NCBI GenBank assembly: GCA_018262095.1 | Contig: JAGTRW010000018.1 | Coordinates: forward strand, 49,898-113,897 | From: Pseudomonadota bacterium | GTDB taxonomy: Bacteria; Pseudomonadota; Gammaproteobacteria; Burkholderiales; Rhodocyclaceae | Length of the DNA stretch: 64,000 nucleotides | Direction: 5' to 3' | Shown: one piece after another, positions 34,238 to 44,614 of the stretch | Position numbering within the stretch: the first letter of the stretch is position 1 | How the letters are laid out: every line of letters starts with the position of its first letter | Notes under the pieces: generated by a model | What the model was told of the DNA's origin: nothing | Seen by the model: the letters and a program-made list of their open reading frames with translations, nothing else | Database searches by the model: none | Translations under genes and position numbers: made by a program

Positions 34238-35254
34238 TCAAACGCGCAGCAGCGCGATCTTGAGTGGCGACTGGCCGTCGGGATTCGGGAAGTCGGCCTC
34301 GGGCGAGATCCACTCGACTTCGCGAATCGCGCGCCCCACCTTGCGCGTGCTGCGTTCGAGCTGGTCGAGCCAGGCTTCGCGAGTCACCTCGGCGACGTTG
34401 TTGCAGCAGATCAGCGTGCCGCCCTCGACGGTGCACAAGAGCGCCGGCTTGTACAAGGCCGCATAGTCGTTGACCAGGTCGACGACGCCGAACGGGCTTT
34501 TGGCGTAGCGCGGCGGATCGAGGAAAACGACGTCGAACTGGTGCGCTTCGAGCTTGGGGAAGGGCGGCATGCGTTTGCCGCGAACCATGTTCGCCTGCCC
34601 CTGACCGGAGAGCTGGCGCAGCGCGGCAAAGGCGTCGCTCTTGACGAAGCGCAGGCGAATCGGCAGATCATTGAGACGCGCATTGTCCTTGCCGATGGCG
34701 AGGCTCGATTCGGAAAAGTCGACATTGACGACGTGCCGCGCGCCGGCCTTGGCGGCGGCGATGCCGACGCCGCAGGTGTAGGCGAAGAGGTTGAGCAACG
34801 ATTTACCGACGCATTCTTGCATCACGCGCCGGCGGCCAGCGCGCAGGTCGAGGAACAACCACGGATCCTGCCCGGCGTGACGCGCCTGGAAGCGGTACTT
34901 GACGCCCATCTCCTGGAACTCGCGCAGCTCGTGCGCGCTGGCGACGAGCTCGGGAGCCAGGGCATTGGCGATGCGCGAGTTGTTCTGGCTGCGGTCGTTG
35001 TAAAAAAGTGGCAGCCCCGGGAACTCGCCAGCGTAGAAGGCTTCGAGCGCCGAGAGTTCGGCGGCGTCAAGCGATTGGTGAAAGCTCTGCACCAGCAGCG
35101 CGTCGCCGTAGCGATCGACGGTCAACCCGGCGGCGCCCTCGACGCTGCCGTGAAACAGCCGATAGGCCGTGGTCTGCTCAGCGTGCAGTTGTTCGAGCAG
35201 CGCGCGACGCGCGCTGAGCGCGGAGGCCAAAAGATCGGGAAGATGGGCAGGCAT
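34238..35254 (-). CDS. Class I SAM-dependent methyltransferase, RlmI-like rRNA methyltransferase
   Basis: A 338-residue methyltransferase similar to the RlmI/RlmK group that modifies 23S rRNA. The N-terminal part has VDRYGDALLVQSFH and FYNDRSQNNSR. The SAM site is LLNLFAYTCGVGIAAAKAGA, followed by VNVDFSESSL. The motif FDVVFLDPPRYAKSPFG is the catalytic DPPR loop. It lacks a second C-terminal catalytic Cys motif that I can identify, so the target base is uncertain. It is transcribed leftward with the RIO kinase. Confidence 0.85.
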   Translation of the reverse strand: MPAHLPDLLASALSARRALLEQLHAEQTTAYRLFHGSVEGAAGLTVDRYGDALLVQSFHQSLDAAELSALEAFYAGEFPGLPLFYNDRSQNNSRIANALAPELVASAHELREFQEMGVKYRFQARHAGQDPWLFLDLRAGRRRVMQECVGKSLLNLFAYTCGVGIAAAKAGARHVVNVDFSESSLAIGKDNARLNDLPIRLRFVKSDAFAALRQLSGQGQANMVRGKRMPPFPKLEAHQFDVVFLDPPRYAKSPFGVVDLVNDYAALYKPALLCTVEGGTLICCNNVAEVTREAWLDQLERSTRKVGRAIREVEWISPEADFPNPDGQSPLKIALLRV

Positions 35255-35416
35255 GGAAGTGTCCTCAGTGGCGAACGGGGTGTTCTGGAGTTGCCGCCGT
35301 AGAGGCCGGGTCCGTCATGATACAGGTTCAATGCACCCGAAGCATCGGCAGACGCGCTGTTCTACCGTCGGCTGTCGTGCTATTTTCTGCCTTCCCCTAG
35401 TCGAAGAGCAATGCCT

Positions 35417-35815
35417 ATGACGCGCGATCGCCTGACCACCCTCTGCACCCTGAACGCATTTTGCATGCTGCTGGCCGCCTGCGCGACGACTTCGCCGCAA
35501 CCGTCGGCCGTCAACGCGGCTCGTCAGCAAGGCGCTCGGTCGCAGCTCAAATTGAATCTGGCGAGCGGCGTCTACCGCTGCGAGGAAAACCAGCGCATCG
35601 AAATCGAGCGCGATCCTCGCCAAACGAATGCGATTACGCTCAACTGGCAGGGCCATCGCCGCACGCTGCAGCGCTACGACTCCGAATCCGGCCTGCCGCG
35701 CTACGAGGACAGGGAAAATGGCTTGCTGTGGATCGATCTGCCGTGGAAGAGCGTGCTGATGGATCTTCACAACGAACGCCCGCTGGCCAACGAGTGCAAG
35801 GCGGCGCGCGGCTGA
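35417..35815 (+). CDS. MliC-like lipoprotein
   Basis: A 132-residue lipoprotein with a signal peptide ending in the lipobox MLLAAC. The mature part (GVYRCEENQRIEIERD, ITLNWQGHRRTLQRY, GLLWIDLPWKSVLMD, then a late Cys in NECKAARG) follows the pattern of MliC-type inhibitors of C-type lysozyme: an eight-stranded barrel with a Cys pair. ATG 35417 has GAAGAG eight bases upstream; ATG 35411 is two codons earlier. The inhibitor role is inferred from the fold pattern only. Confidence 0.65.
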   Translation: MTRDRLTTLCTLNAFCMLLAACATTSPQPSAVNAARQQGARSQLKLNLASGVYRCEENQRIEIERDPRQTNAITLNWQGHRRTLQRYDSESGLPRYEDRENGLLWIDLPWKSVLMDLHNERPLANECKAARG

Positions 35816-35829
35816 AGCGACGCGCCGCC
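35800..35829. terminator. GC-rich hairpin between convergent genes
   Basis: GGCGGCGCG (35800-35808) pairs with CGCGCCGCC (35821-35829) across the stop of the MliC-like gene and before the ahpF stop. It could slow both transcripts, but there is no T-run. Confidence 0.4.
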
Positions 35830-35851
35830 GTCATCCGGACAGGGCTGTGAC

Positions 35852-37411
35852 TTAAGCCGGCGCCGAACTGCGGATCAGATGATCGAAAGCGGCGAGCGAG
35901 GCCTTGGCGCCTTCACCCATGGCGATGATGATCTGCTTGAACGGCACCGTCGTGCAGTCGCCGGCGGCGAAAACGCCGGGCAGCGAGGTCTGGCCGCGCG
36001 AATCGACTTCGATTTCGCCGCGAGCGGAAAGCGCCAGCGCTCCCCTGAGCCAGTCGGTGTTGGGCAGCAGGCCGATCTGCACGAAGATGCCTTCGAGTTC
36101 GACGCGGTGTTGCTCGCCACTCGCCCGGTCCTTGTAGACGAGGCCGTTCACCTTGTTCCCGTCGCCGGTCGCCTCAAGCGTCTGCGCGTTAGTGATTACC
36201 TTGACGTTGGGCAGGCTGGCGAGCTTCTTCTGCAGCACCGCATCGGCGCGCAGCATGGTGTCGAATTCGATCAGCGTGACGTGGGCGACGATTCCCGCGA
36301 GGTCGATCGCCGCCTCGACGCCCGAGTTGCCGCCGCCGATCACCGCGACGCGCTTGCCCTTGAACAAGGGGCCGTCGCAATGCGGGCAGTAGGCGACGCC
36401 GCGGCCGCGGTATTCCTTTTCGCCCGGGACGTTCATTTCGCGCCAGCGCGCGCCGGTCGAGATGATCACCGAGCGGCTGCTGAGCGTCGCGCCGCTCGCC
36501 AGCCGGATCTCGGTGAGTCCATCGTCGCCCTGGCTCAGCGCTTGTGCGCGCTGCAGGTTGATGATGTCGACGTCGTAGTCGCGAACGTGCTGCTCAAGAC
36601 CCGCGGAAAGCTTCGGTCCGTCGGTGGCCTTGACCGAGATGAAGTTCTCGATCGCCAGCGTGTCGAGTACCTGGCCGCCGAAGCGTTCGGCGACGACGCC
36701 GGTGCTAACGCCTTTGCGCGCCGCGTAGATCGCCGCCGCCGCGCCGGCCGGACCGCCGCCGACGACGAGCACGTCGAAGACGTCCTTGGCGGCGAGCTTC
36801 TCGGCGTCACGCTGCGCGGCGCCGGTATCGATCCTGGCGACGATCTCCTCAAGGCTCATGCGCCCCTGTCCGAACGGCTCGCCGTTGAGATAGACGGTCG
36901 GCACGGCCATGATCTGGCGCTCATCGACCTCTTGCTGAAACAGCGCGCCGTCGATCATCGTGTGGCTGATCCCGGGGTTCAACACCGACATCAGGTTGAG
37001 CGCCTGAATGACGTCGGGGCAGTTGTGGCAGGAAAGCGAGATGAAGGTTTCGAAGCGGTGCGTTCCGGGAATGGCGCGGATCTGCTCGATCAGCGCGGGC
37101 TCGACCTTGGGCGGATGGCCACCGGTCTGCAACAGCGCGAGCACCAGCGAAGTGAATTCGTGGCCCATCGGAATACCCGCGAAGGCGATTCGCGCCGCAT
37201 CACCGCGCGGCGCCACTGAAAACGACGGGCGGCGCGAGTTGTCGCCGTCGCGACGAACGCCGACCTTGGTCGACAGGGCAGCGATGTCGTCGAGCAGGCC
37301 GCCAAGCTGCCGCGCCGCCTCGCTGTCGTCGAGCGAGGCGACGAGTTCGATCGGCTGCTGCAGTTTTTCGAGGTAGGCCGCGAGTTGCGCCTTGATCGTG
37401 TTGTCGAGCAT
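35852..37411 (-). CDS. ahpF: Alkyl hydroperoxide reductase subunit F
   Basis: A 519-residue flavoprotein that passes electrons from NAD(P)H to AhpC. The N-terminal thioredoxin-like domain has its CxxC in [12 protein letters not shown] near residue 128. The FAD domain has [18 protein letters not shown], the redox centre is [26 protein letters not shown], and the C-terminus has [29 protein letters not shown] lies eight bases before ATG 37411. It is downstream of ahpC in the leftward operon, with palindrome copy B between them. Confidence 0.97.
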   Translation of the reverse strand: MLDNTIKAQLAAYLEKLQQPIELVASLDDSEAARQLGGLLDDIAALSTKVGVRRDGDNSRRPSFSVAPRGDAARIAFAGIPMGHEFTSLVLALLQTGGHPPKVEPALIEQIRAIPGTHRFETFISLSCHNCPDVIQALNLMSVLNPGISHTMIDGALFQQEVDERQIMAVPTVYLNGEPFGQGRMSLEEIVARIDTGAAQRDAEKLAAKDVFDVLVVGGGPAGAAAAIYAARKGVSTGVVAERFGGQVLDTLAIENFISVKATDGPKLSAGLEQHVRDYDVDIINLQRAQALSQGDDGLTEIRLASGATLSSRSVIISTGARWREMNVPGEKEYRGRGVAYCPHCDGPLFKGKRVAVIGGGNSGVEAAIDLAGIVAHVTLIEFDTMLRADAVLQKKLASLPNVKVITNAQTLEATGDGNKVNGLVYKDRASGEQHRVELEGIFVQIGLLPNTDWLRGALALSARGEIEVDSRGQTSLPGVFAAGDCTTVPFKQIIIAMGEGAKASLAAFDHLIRSSAPA

Positions 37412-37442
37412 TTTTTATTCTCCCAATGATTGTTTCAGGATT

Positions 37443-37519
37443 AACCACGGCGGGCACAGCGAGCACGGCGAAGAAAAGCAAACCAAGTTTTCGCCGTGCC
37501 CGCCGTGTTCGCCGTGGTT
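37443..37519. repeat. Dispersed palindrome copy B, between ahpC and ahpF
   Basis: AACCACGGCGGGCACAGCGA and the following AGCACGGCGAA pair with TTCGCCGTGCCCGCCGTGTT and CGCCGTGGTT across a short centre. The whole element is about 77 bases. Copies of the same design are at 7801, 44460 and 46572. Confidence 0.75.
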
Positions 37520-37532
37520 CAATGCCTTTTCC

Positions 37533-38099
37533 TTAAATCTTGCCGACCAGGTCGAGCGACGGCGCCAGCGTGGCTTCGCCTTCCTTCCACTTGGCCGGGC
37601 AGACTTCGCCCGGGTGCGTCGCGACGTACTGCGCGGCCTTGAGCTTGCGCAGCAGCTCGGAAGCATCACGACCGATACCGCCGGCGTTGATCTCGATGAT
37701 CTGGATCTTGCCGTCGGGGTCGATCACGAAAGTGCCGCGTTCGGCGAGTCCCGCTTCCTCGATCATCACGCCGAAGTTGCGGCTGATCGCTCCGGTCGGA
37801 TCGCCGACCATCACGTAGTCGATCTTGCGGATGGTGTCCGAGCTGTCGTGCCAGGCCTTGTGCGTGAAGTGCGTGTCGGTCGAAACGCTGTAGATCTCGA
37901 CGCCGAGCTTCTTGAATTCGGCGTAGTTGTCGGCGAGGTCGCCGAGTTCGGTCGGGCAGACAAAGGTGAAATCGGCGGGGTAGAAGAAGACGACCGACCA
38001 TTTGCCGCGCAGGTCGGCGTCGGACACCGTGACGAACTTGCCAGCGTGGAAAGCGGTGGCGTTGAAGGGAAGGACTTCGCTGTTGATCAGTGATTTCAT
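37533..38099 (-). CDS. ahpC: Alkyl hydroperoxide reductase subunit C (peroxiredoxin)
   Basis: A 188-residue typical 2-Cys peroxiredoxin. The peroxidatic Cys is in [21 protein letters not shown] and the resolving Cys in [13 protein letters not shown]. It reduces peroxides and peroxynitrite in the cytoplasm and is recycled by AhpF. ATG 38099 has AAGGAG eight bases upstream. An in-frame codon at 38165 would add 22 residues that do not fit the family. Confidence 0.97.
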   Translation of the reverse strand: MKSLINSEVLPFNATAFHAGKFVTVSDADLRGKWSVVFFYPADFTFVCPTELGDLADNYAEFKKLGVEIYSVSTDTHFTHKAWHDSSDTIRKIDYVMVGDPTGAISRNFGVMIEEAGLAERGTFVIDPDGKIQIIEINAGGIGRDASELLRKLKAAQYVATHPGEVCPAKWKEGEATLAPSLDLVGKI

Positions 38100-38130
38100 G
38101 AGGAGGACTCCTTGCTGTGACGGGTTGAAA

Positions 38131-38185
38131 AGTGAGGCGACGAACGAATGATAGGGATACGCCATGAATACATCAAATTGATTGT
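38131..38185 (-). promoter_or_regulatory. ahpC upstream region, weak OxyR-like site
   Basis: The AT-rich stretch before ahpC contains ATAG and CCAT/TCAA-like blocks spaced about seven bases apart (plus strand from 38149). This is only a partial match to the OxyR pattern ATAG-N7-CTAT. The suggestion rests largely on the gene it precedes. Confidence 0.25.
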
Positions 38186-38326
38186 GTACATTGTTTCAAT
38201 AGCTCCCCGCTATTTACGCTCAAGCTGCTCGCTGCGCCTAAAAAACAGGCGTCGCCGCCCGCCCTCAGCTACAAGTCAGGTACAATAGCGGCCTTTCAAA
38301 TCAATGACTTTCCCGAGGTTTCACAA

Positions 38327-39703
<1,377 letters not shown>

Positions 39704-39716
39704 AGGCCGACCGGCG

Positions 39717-40271
39717 ATGACGCGCCGCCTTGCCGGGCTGATCCTCGGGCTGTTCGGCTGGCGCAGCGTATTCGCTGCGCCGCCCGGGCCGAAGTCGGTG
39801 GTGCTGGTCTATCCGCACACGTCGAACTGGGATTTCCCGCTCGGTGTGCTGTTCCGCGCCAAGCATCGCTTCGCGATCCACTGGGCGGGCAAGGACAGTT
39901 TGTTCCGCTGGCCGCTGCGCGGCGTCTTTCTCTGGCTCGGCGGTGTGCCGATCAACCGTCGTGAACGCACCGGGATGATCGCGCAACTGACCGAGGTGTT
40001 CGCGCATCGCGCGAGCTTTCACCTGTGCATCACACCGGAAGGAACGCGCAGCAAGACCGATCACTGGAAGTCGGGTTTCTACCGCCTGGCGCTCGCCGCC
40101 AAGGTGCCGGTCGGACTCGGCTTCATCGACTACGGTCGCAAGCGCCTCGGCGTCGAACGCTGGATCACGCTGTCGGGCGACGAAAAACGCGACCTGGCGC
40201 TGATCGGTGCCTACTACGCCGACAAAGCCGGCCTCTACCCCGACAAGGCAGGCGACATCCGCTTCAGGTGA
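39717..40271 (+). CDS. Lysophospholipid acyltransferase family protein
   Basis: A 184-residue PlsC-domain acyltransferase. The HxxxxD catalytic box is HTSNWD in LVYPHTSNWDFPLG near residue 34, and the PEGTRS box lies near residue 108. GVPINRRER is the third conserved block. The size is short for a PlsC enzyme, and there is one hydrophobic N-terminal segment. It follows the ABC-F gene by 13 bases, so it is probably co-transcribed with it. The acyl acceptor is unknown. Confidence 0.88.
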   Translation: MTRRLAGLILGLFGWRSVFAAPPGPKSVVLVYPHTSNWDFPLGVLFRAKHRFAIHWAGKDSLFRWPLRGVFLWLGGVPINRRERTGMIAQLTEVFAHRASFHLCITPEGTRSKTDHWKSGFYRLALAAKVPVGLGFIDYGRKRLGVERWITLSGDEKRDLALIGAYYADKAGLYPDKAGDIRFR

Positions 40272-40384
40272 GGGCGATATATTCGCCCAGCCGCCGCTGA
40301 CTCACGAACCATCGCTACCGGCTGCTGTCGGAACAGCGTCTTGGCGCGACCGTCAGTCGTTCGCAGACAACCGGAGGAACTCAA

Positions 40385-40903
40385 ATGAAAAACACTTCGC
40401 TACTGCCCGCGCTGGCGCTGGCCGCCACGCTCGCGGCATGTGCTTCCACCCCCGCGGGGCCACGCGCCGAGGCCAAGCTGGCGCCGACCGCCGGCAATGC
40501 GGCCAATGGTCTGGTGAGTTTTTCCCAGGACGGCGACAAGCTTCGCGTGAGCGCGGAAATCTCCGGCCTGACGCCGGGTCCGCACGGTTTTCATGTTCAT
40601 GACAAGGGCGATTGCAGCGCACCCGACGCGACCAGCGCCGGCGGCCACTTCAACCCGGGCGGCAAGGCCCATGGCAGCCCGGAGCAGCCCGAGCACCATG
40701 CCGGCGATCTGCCGCAACTGGTCGCCGATGCCGCTGGCGTCGCGCGCTTCACGATCGACTCGGACGCGCTCTCGATTGGCGGCGGCGCGGCAAACATCGT
40801 CGGCCGCAGCGTCGTCGTCCATGCCGCGGCCGACGATTTCAAGTCACAGCCGGCGGGCAATTCCGGAGCCCGCATCGCCTGCGGCGTGATCGTCAGCAAG
40901 TAG
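40385..40903 (+). CDS. sodC: Cu/Zn superoxide dismutase, lipoprotein
   Basis: A 172-residue periplasmic Cu/Zn superoxide dismutase. A lipobox (TLAAC) ends the signal peptide, so it should be membrane-anchored. The Cu and Zn ligands are in PGPHGFHVHDKGDC, AGGHFNP, HHAGDLPQL and the SVVVHAAADD segment, and the disulfide partner is in ARIACGVI. GGAGG lies before ATG 40385. Together with ahpCF and the MliC-like lipoprotein it gives this stretch an envelope-stress character. Confidence 0.95.
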   Translation: MKNTSLLPALALAATLAACASTPAGPRAEAKLAPTAGNAANGLVSFSQDGDKLRVSAEISGLTPGPHGFHVHDKGDCSAPDATSAGGHFNPGGKAHGSPEQPEHHAGDLPQLVADAAGVARFTIDSDALSIGGGAANIVGRSVVVHAAADDFKSQPAGNSGARIACGVIVSK

Positions 40904-40929
40904 GGGCGAATGAACTCGCCCCTACGGCG

Positions 40930-42987
40930 CTAGGCACTTGCCGGCATTTCCGCCTGAATCGCGGTCAGCGCGATGGTGAACACGATGTCATCGACCAGCG
41001 CGCCGCGCGACAGGTCATTGACCGGCTTGCGCAGCCCCTGCAGCATCGGGCCGACCGAAACGACGTTGGCGCTGCGCTGCACCGCCTTGTAGGTGGTGTT
41101 GCCGGTGTTAAGGTCGGGGAAGACGAAAACCGTCGCCTGACCTGCGACCGGGCTGTTCGGCGCTTTCTGGCGGCCGACGTCGACGACCGACGCGGCGTCG
41201 TACTGCAGCGGGCCGTCGAGAACCAGATCGGGGTAGCTGGCGTGGGCGATTTCGGTCGCCTGGCGGACTTTTTCGACGTCGTCGCCGACGCCAGAGGTTC
41301 CCGTGCTGTAGCTGATCATCGCGACCTTGGGCGTGATGCCGAAAGCGTGCGCGCTGTCCGAACTCTGCTTGGCGATCTCGGCGAGCTGTTTGGCGTCGGG
41401 AACCGGATTGATCGCGCAGTCGCCATAGACCAGCACCTGGTCGGGCATCAGCATAAAGAACACCGACGAGACGATCGACGAACCCGGCGCCGTCTTGATC
41501 AGCTGCAACGCCGGCCGCACCGTGCTGGCGGTGGTATGGACGGCGCCCGAGACCAGGCCGTCGACGTCATCGACGGCGAGCATCATGGTGCCGAGAACGA
41601 CCGTATCTTCGAGCTGAGCGACCGCTTGTTGCGGCGTCAACCCCTTCGATTTGCGCAGTTCGACCATCGGCTCGACGTAGCGGCCGCGGATCACATCGGG
41701 ATCGAGAATCTCGAGGCCATCGGGCAGCGTAATGCCTTGCGACGCGGCGACTGTTTCGATCACCGCACGCTTGCCGAGCAACACGCAGCGCGCGATTCCC
41801 TTTTCCATGCAGATCACCGCGGCACGCACGGTGCGCGGCTCCTCGCCTTCGGGCAGCACGATGCGCTTGTTGGCGGCGCGCGCCTTCTGGATCAGCTGGT
41901 AGCGGAAGGCCGGCGGCGAAAGCTTGGTGCTTTCGCGCTTGTGGAAAGCTGCCGAAATCGCCTCGGGGTCGAGGTGCTCGGCGACGCAATCGAGGACGGT
42001 GTTCATGCGGTCGATGTCGTCGCCGGGAATGGCGTTGGAAATGTCGCTGATACGGCCCGCGGTGATGAAGCTGTCGTCGCGCGTACGCAGGATCGGCAGC
42101 CCGGTATTGAGCGCCGGCGAAGCCAGCTCCATGACCGCCGGCGCAATGCTGCTGGCGTGGGTCAGCAGCAGGCCGGCGAGCTCGATGCCGCGACTGGCGG
42201 CGAGCGCGGCGGCCAGAATCACATCGTCACGGTCGCCCGAGGTAATCACCAGCGTGCCGGGACGCAGCGCCGAAATGACTTCGGGAACCGAGCGTGCGGC
42301 GATGATCGTATTGAGTACGCGGCGGGTGCGCAGGTCGCCGCGCAGCATCACCTCGGCGTTGAGGTGGCGCGCCACGTCGAGCGTGCGCGGTGCGCTCAGG
42401 ATCGGCGTTTCGTGGACCACGCCCCAGACCGGCGTGCCGCCGAGCCGCAGGGCAGCGGCGGGTGCTGAAAAACTCTCGGACGCCCGGTTGAAGATCACGC
42501 CGGCGACCTTGCAGCCTTCGTTGACGTACTGGCCGATCGACAGGCGCGATTCGGTGATGGCACCCGGCACCGAGGCGTCGGCGACGACGATCACTTCGGC
42601 CTTGAGGCTGCGCGCGATGTCGATATTGAGTTGTGCGGCGTAAGGGTGCGACTCGTCGGCATGCAGCCCTTCGACGACCAGCACGTCGACGCCCTTGCTG
42701 ACCATCATGCACATGGCGACGATGTCTTCGAGCAGTTCGCCCGTCTGATTGGCGGCGATGCGTTCGGCCGACTCCTGCAGCGACAGCGATTCGGTCACCG
42801 GAAAATGAAAGATGGTGCGCGCGAAGTAGTTCGACTTGTCAGTGACGTCCTGGGCGACCGGCTTGGCGAAGCCCGCTTCGACGCCCAGCCGCTCAAGGGC
42901 ACGAACGATACCGAGCGCGACCGAAGTCAGCCCAACGGCATGTCGGGTAGGAACGACCAGAAAGGTTTGCGTATAACCGTGATCCAT
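40930..42987 (-). CDS. pta: Phosphate acetyltransferase, long form
   Basis: A 685-residue Pta converting acetyl-CoA and phosphate to acetyl phosphate. The N-terminal P-loop-like region (LVVPTRHAVGLTSVALGIVRAL) and DRTGG-like middle domain precede the C-terminal catalytic domain with RIVLPEGEEPRTVRAA, LVSGAVHTTASTVRPALQ and YGDCAINPVPDAKQLAEIA. ATG 42987 is chosen with AAAGAGAA upstream, over an in-frame TTG at 43014. It lies downstream of ackA in a leftward operon. Confidence 0.96.
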   Translation of the reverse strand: MDHGYTQTFLVVPTRHAVGLTSVALGIVRALERLGVEAGFAKPVAQDVTDKSNYFARTIFHFPVTESLSLQESAERIAANQTGELLEDIVAMCMMVSKGVDVLVVEGLHADESHPYAAQLNIDIARSLKAEVIVVADASVPGAITESRLSIGQYVNEGCKVAGVIFNRASESFSAPAAALRLGGTPVWGVVHETPILSAPRTLDVARHLNAEVMLRGDLRTRRVLNTIIAARSVPEVISALRPGTLVITSGDRDDVILAAALAASRGIELAGLLLTHASSIAPAVMELASPALNTGLPILRTRDDSFITAGRISDISNAIPGDDIDRMNTVLDCVAEHLDPEAISAAFHKRESTKLSPPAFRYQLIQKARAANKRIVLPEGEEPRTVRAAVICMEKGIARCVLLGKRAVIETVAASQGITLPDGLEILDPDVIRGRYVEPMVELRKSKGLTPQQAVAQLEDTVVLGTMMLAVDDVDGLVSGAVHTTASTVRPALQLIKTAPGSSIVSSVFFMLMPDQVLVYGDCAINPVPDAKQLAEIAKQSSDSAHAFGITPKVAMISYSTGTSGVGDDVEKVRQATEIAHASYPDLVLDGPLQYDAASVVDVGRQKAPNSPVAGQATVFVFPDLNTGNTTYKAVQRSANVVSVGPMLQGLRKPVNDLSRGALVDDIVFTIALTAIQAEMPASA

Positions 42988-43014
42988 TTGCAGTTCTCTT
43001 TCGCGAAAATTCAA

Positions 43015-43158
43015 TATGGGAGCTCAAGCATGCGATGAACGCAGGAGTGACTGTCGAGCGGTCCAACCCCTCCCGGCCTCCCCATATCCCGCCAGGGGAT
43101 TTCCTTCGGGCATCAGGGGAGGAGTGCGGCCGCCCCCCTGACAAGGGGGTTGGGGGGG
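43015..43158. other. ackA-pta spacer with G/C-run hairpin
   Basis: The spacer has long C and G runs, including CCCCCTGACAAGGGGG at 43134-43149, a 6-bp stem with a 4-base loop that is followed at once by more G runs. A second inverted C/G block lies at about 43069-43121. The look is of a GC-rich intergenic repeat element rather than a gene. Confidence 0.45.
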
Positions 43159-44355
43159 TTAGCTGCCGACGATTTCCTGGGTATCGCGCGCGATCACCAG
43201 CTCTTCGTTGGTCGGCACGACCAAGACCTTGATCGGCGAATCAGCCGTCGAGATCAGCACTTCCTTGCCGCGCGAATCGTTGGCCGCGCCGTCGAGTTTG
43301 ATTCCCAACGTCGTCAGGCGCTCGACGATCGAGGCGCGGAAACCGATGTCGTTCTCACCGATGCCGCCGGTGAAAATGATGGCATCGACACGGCCGAGTT
43401 CGATGGCGTAGGCGCCGATGTACTTGAGCGCGCGGTGGCGCAGCACGTCGATCGCCAGCTTGGCGCGCACGTTGCCTTCGCTGGCGGCCTTGCCGAGGTC
43501 GCGCATGTCGGAACTGACGCCCGAAATGCCGAGCAGTCCGGACTTCTTGTTGAGCGCGCTGTCGATTTCGGCGAGCGACATATTGACGTTGGCGGCCAGG
43601 AAGCTGGGGATGCCGGCGTCGATATCGCCGCTGCGCGTACCCATCACCAGGCCTTCGAGTGGCGTCATACCCATGCTGGTGTCGTAGGACTTGCCGTTCT
43701 TGACGGCGGTAAACGACGAGCCGTTGCCCATGTGGCAGGTGATGCAGTTGAACTTATCCTTGGCGATGCCGAGGATTTTCGCGGCGCGTTCGGCGACGAA
43801 ACGGTGCGAGGTGCCGTGGAAGCCGTAGCGGCGGACATGGTGCTTCTCGTACCACTCGTAAGGCACGGCGTAGATATACGACTCGGCCGGCATGCTGGCG
43901 TGGAAGGCAGTATCGAAGACACCGACGTTGGCGACGCCAGGCATCGCGCTCTTCATCGCTTCGATGCCGGTAATGTTGGCCGGATTGTGCAGCGGCGCGA
44001 GCGGGATGTTCTGCTTGAGCGCTTTGATCACGGCGTCGTCGATCAACACCGATCCCGAGAATTTTTCGCCACCATGAACGACGCGGTGGCCGATCGCGCC
44101 GATTTCCTTGAGCGATTTGATGACGCCGACCTTGGCGTCGGTGAGCTTGTCGAGGACATGCTTGATCGCCACCTGATGATCGGGGATGTCGGCAACGACC
44201 TTGACCTTGTCGCCGTCGGCCGGCTCGTAAGTAAGCACCGAGTCAGCCATGCCGATACGCTCGACGAGGCCGATGGCGACGCGACGTTCGTCGCGCATGT
44301 CGAGCAATTGATACTTGAACGATGAACTGCCGCAATTCAAAACAAAAACATACAT
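43159..44355 (-). CDS. ackA: Acetate kinase
   Basis: A 398-residue acetate kinase making ATP and acetate from acetyl phosphate. The N-terminal LNCGSSSFKYQLLDM, GHRVVHGGEKF, HNPANITGIEA, VGVFDTAFHASMP, RRYGFHGTSHRFV, CHMGNGSS and GGIGENDIGFRASI are all standard. It is upstream of pta in the same leftward unit, so the pair runs acetyl-CoA to acetate overflow or the reverse assimilation. Confidence 0.97.
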   Translation of the reverse strand: MYVFVLNCGSSSFKYQLLDMRDERRVAIGLVERIGMADSVLTYEPADGDKVKVVADIPDHQVAIKHVLDKLTDAKVGVIKSLKEIGAIGHRVVHGGEKFSGSVLIDDAVIKALKQNIPLAPLHNPANITGIEAMKSAMPGVANVGVFDTAFHASMPAESYIYAVPYEWYEKHHVRRYGFHGTSHRFVAERAAKILGIAKDKFNCITCHMGNGSSFTAVKNGKSYDTSMGMTPLEGLVMGTRSGDIDAGIPSFLAANVNMSLAEIDSALNKKSGLLGISGVSSDMRDLGKAASEGNVRAKLAIDVLRHRALKYIGAYAIELGRVDAIIFTGGIGENDIGFRASIVERLTTLGIKLDGAANDSRGKEVLISTADSPIKVLVVPTNEELVIARDTQEIVGS

Positions 44356-44459
44356 GATCTATTCCTTTGTGTTGTCACCACGCCGGAAATGCCCGGCTGC
44401 TGTAGCCCTCATGCTCTTGCTTCCCCCTACCCCCACTTGAACCTAAAAAACACAATTCA

Positions 44460-44590
44460 AACCACAACGACACAACGGGCACAACGAGAAACATGGGTTT
44501 TAGGAAGTTTTATGCATCACCCGTTGGGTGACCCACAAAAACGATTTGGCTTATCGTTTTTTCGCCGTGTTCGCTGTGTTCGTCGTAGTT
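44460..44590. repeat. Dispersed palindrome copy C, between yheS and ackA
   Basis: AACCACAACGACACAACGGG on the left pairs loosely with CGCCGTGTTCGCTGTGTTCG and GTAGTT on the right. Between the arms is a separate hairpin, TCACCC-GTT-GGGTGA (44518-44532), resembling the one at 6278-6310. The element is about 131 bases and holds no gene. Confidence 0.7.
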
Positions 44591-44614
44591 AACTGCTTTT
44601 TCCAGGTTGAATGC

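Noticed and set aside
37392..38093. Rightward open frame over ahpC and the AACCAC palindrome with an HGGHSEHGE-like peptide
   Set aside because: The peptide is the translation of a dispersed palindromic repeat, and the rest is antisense to ahpC.
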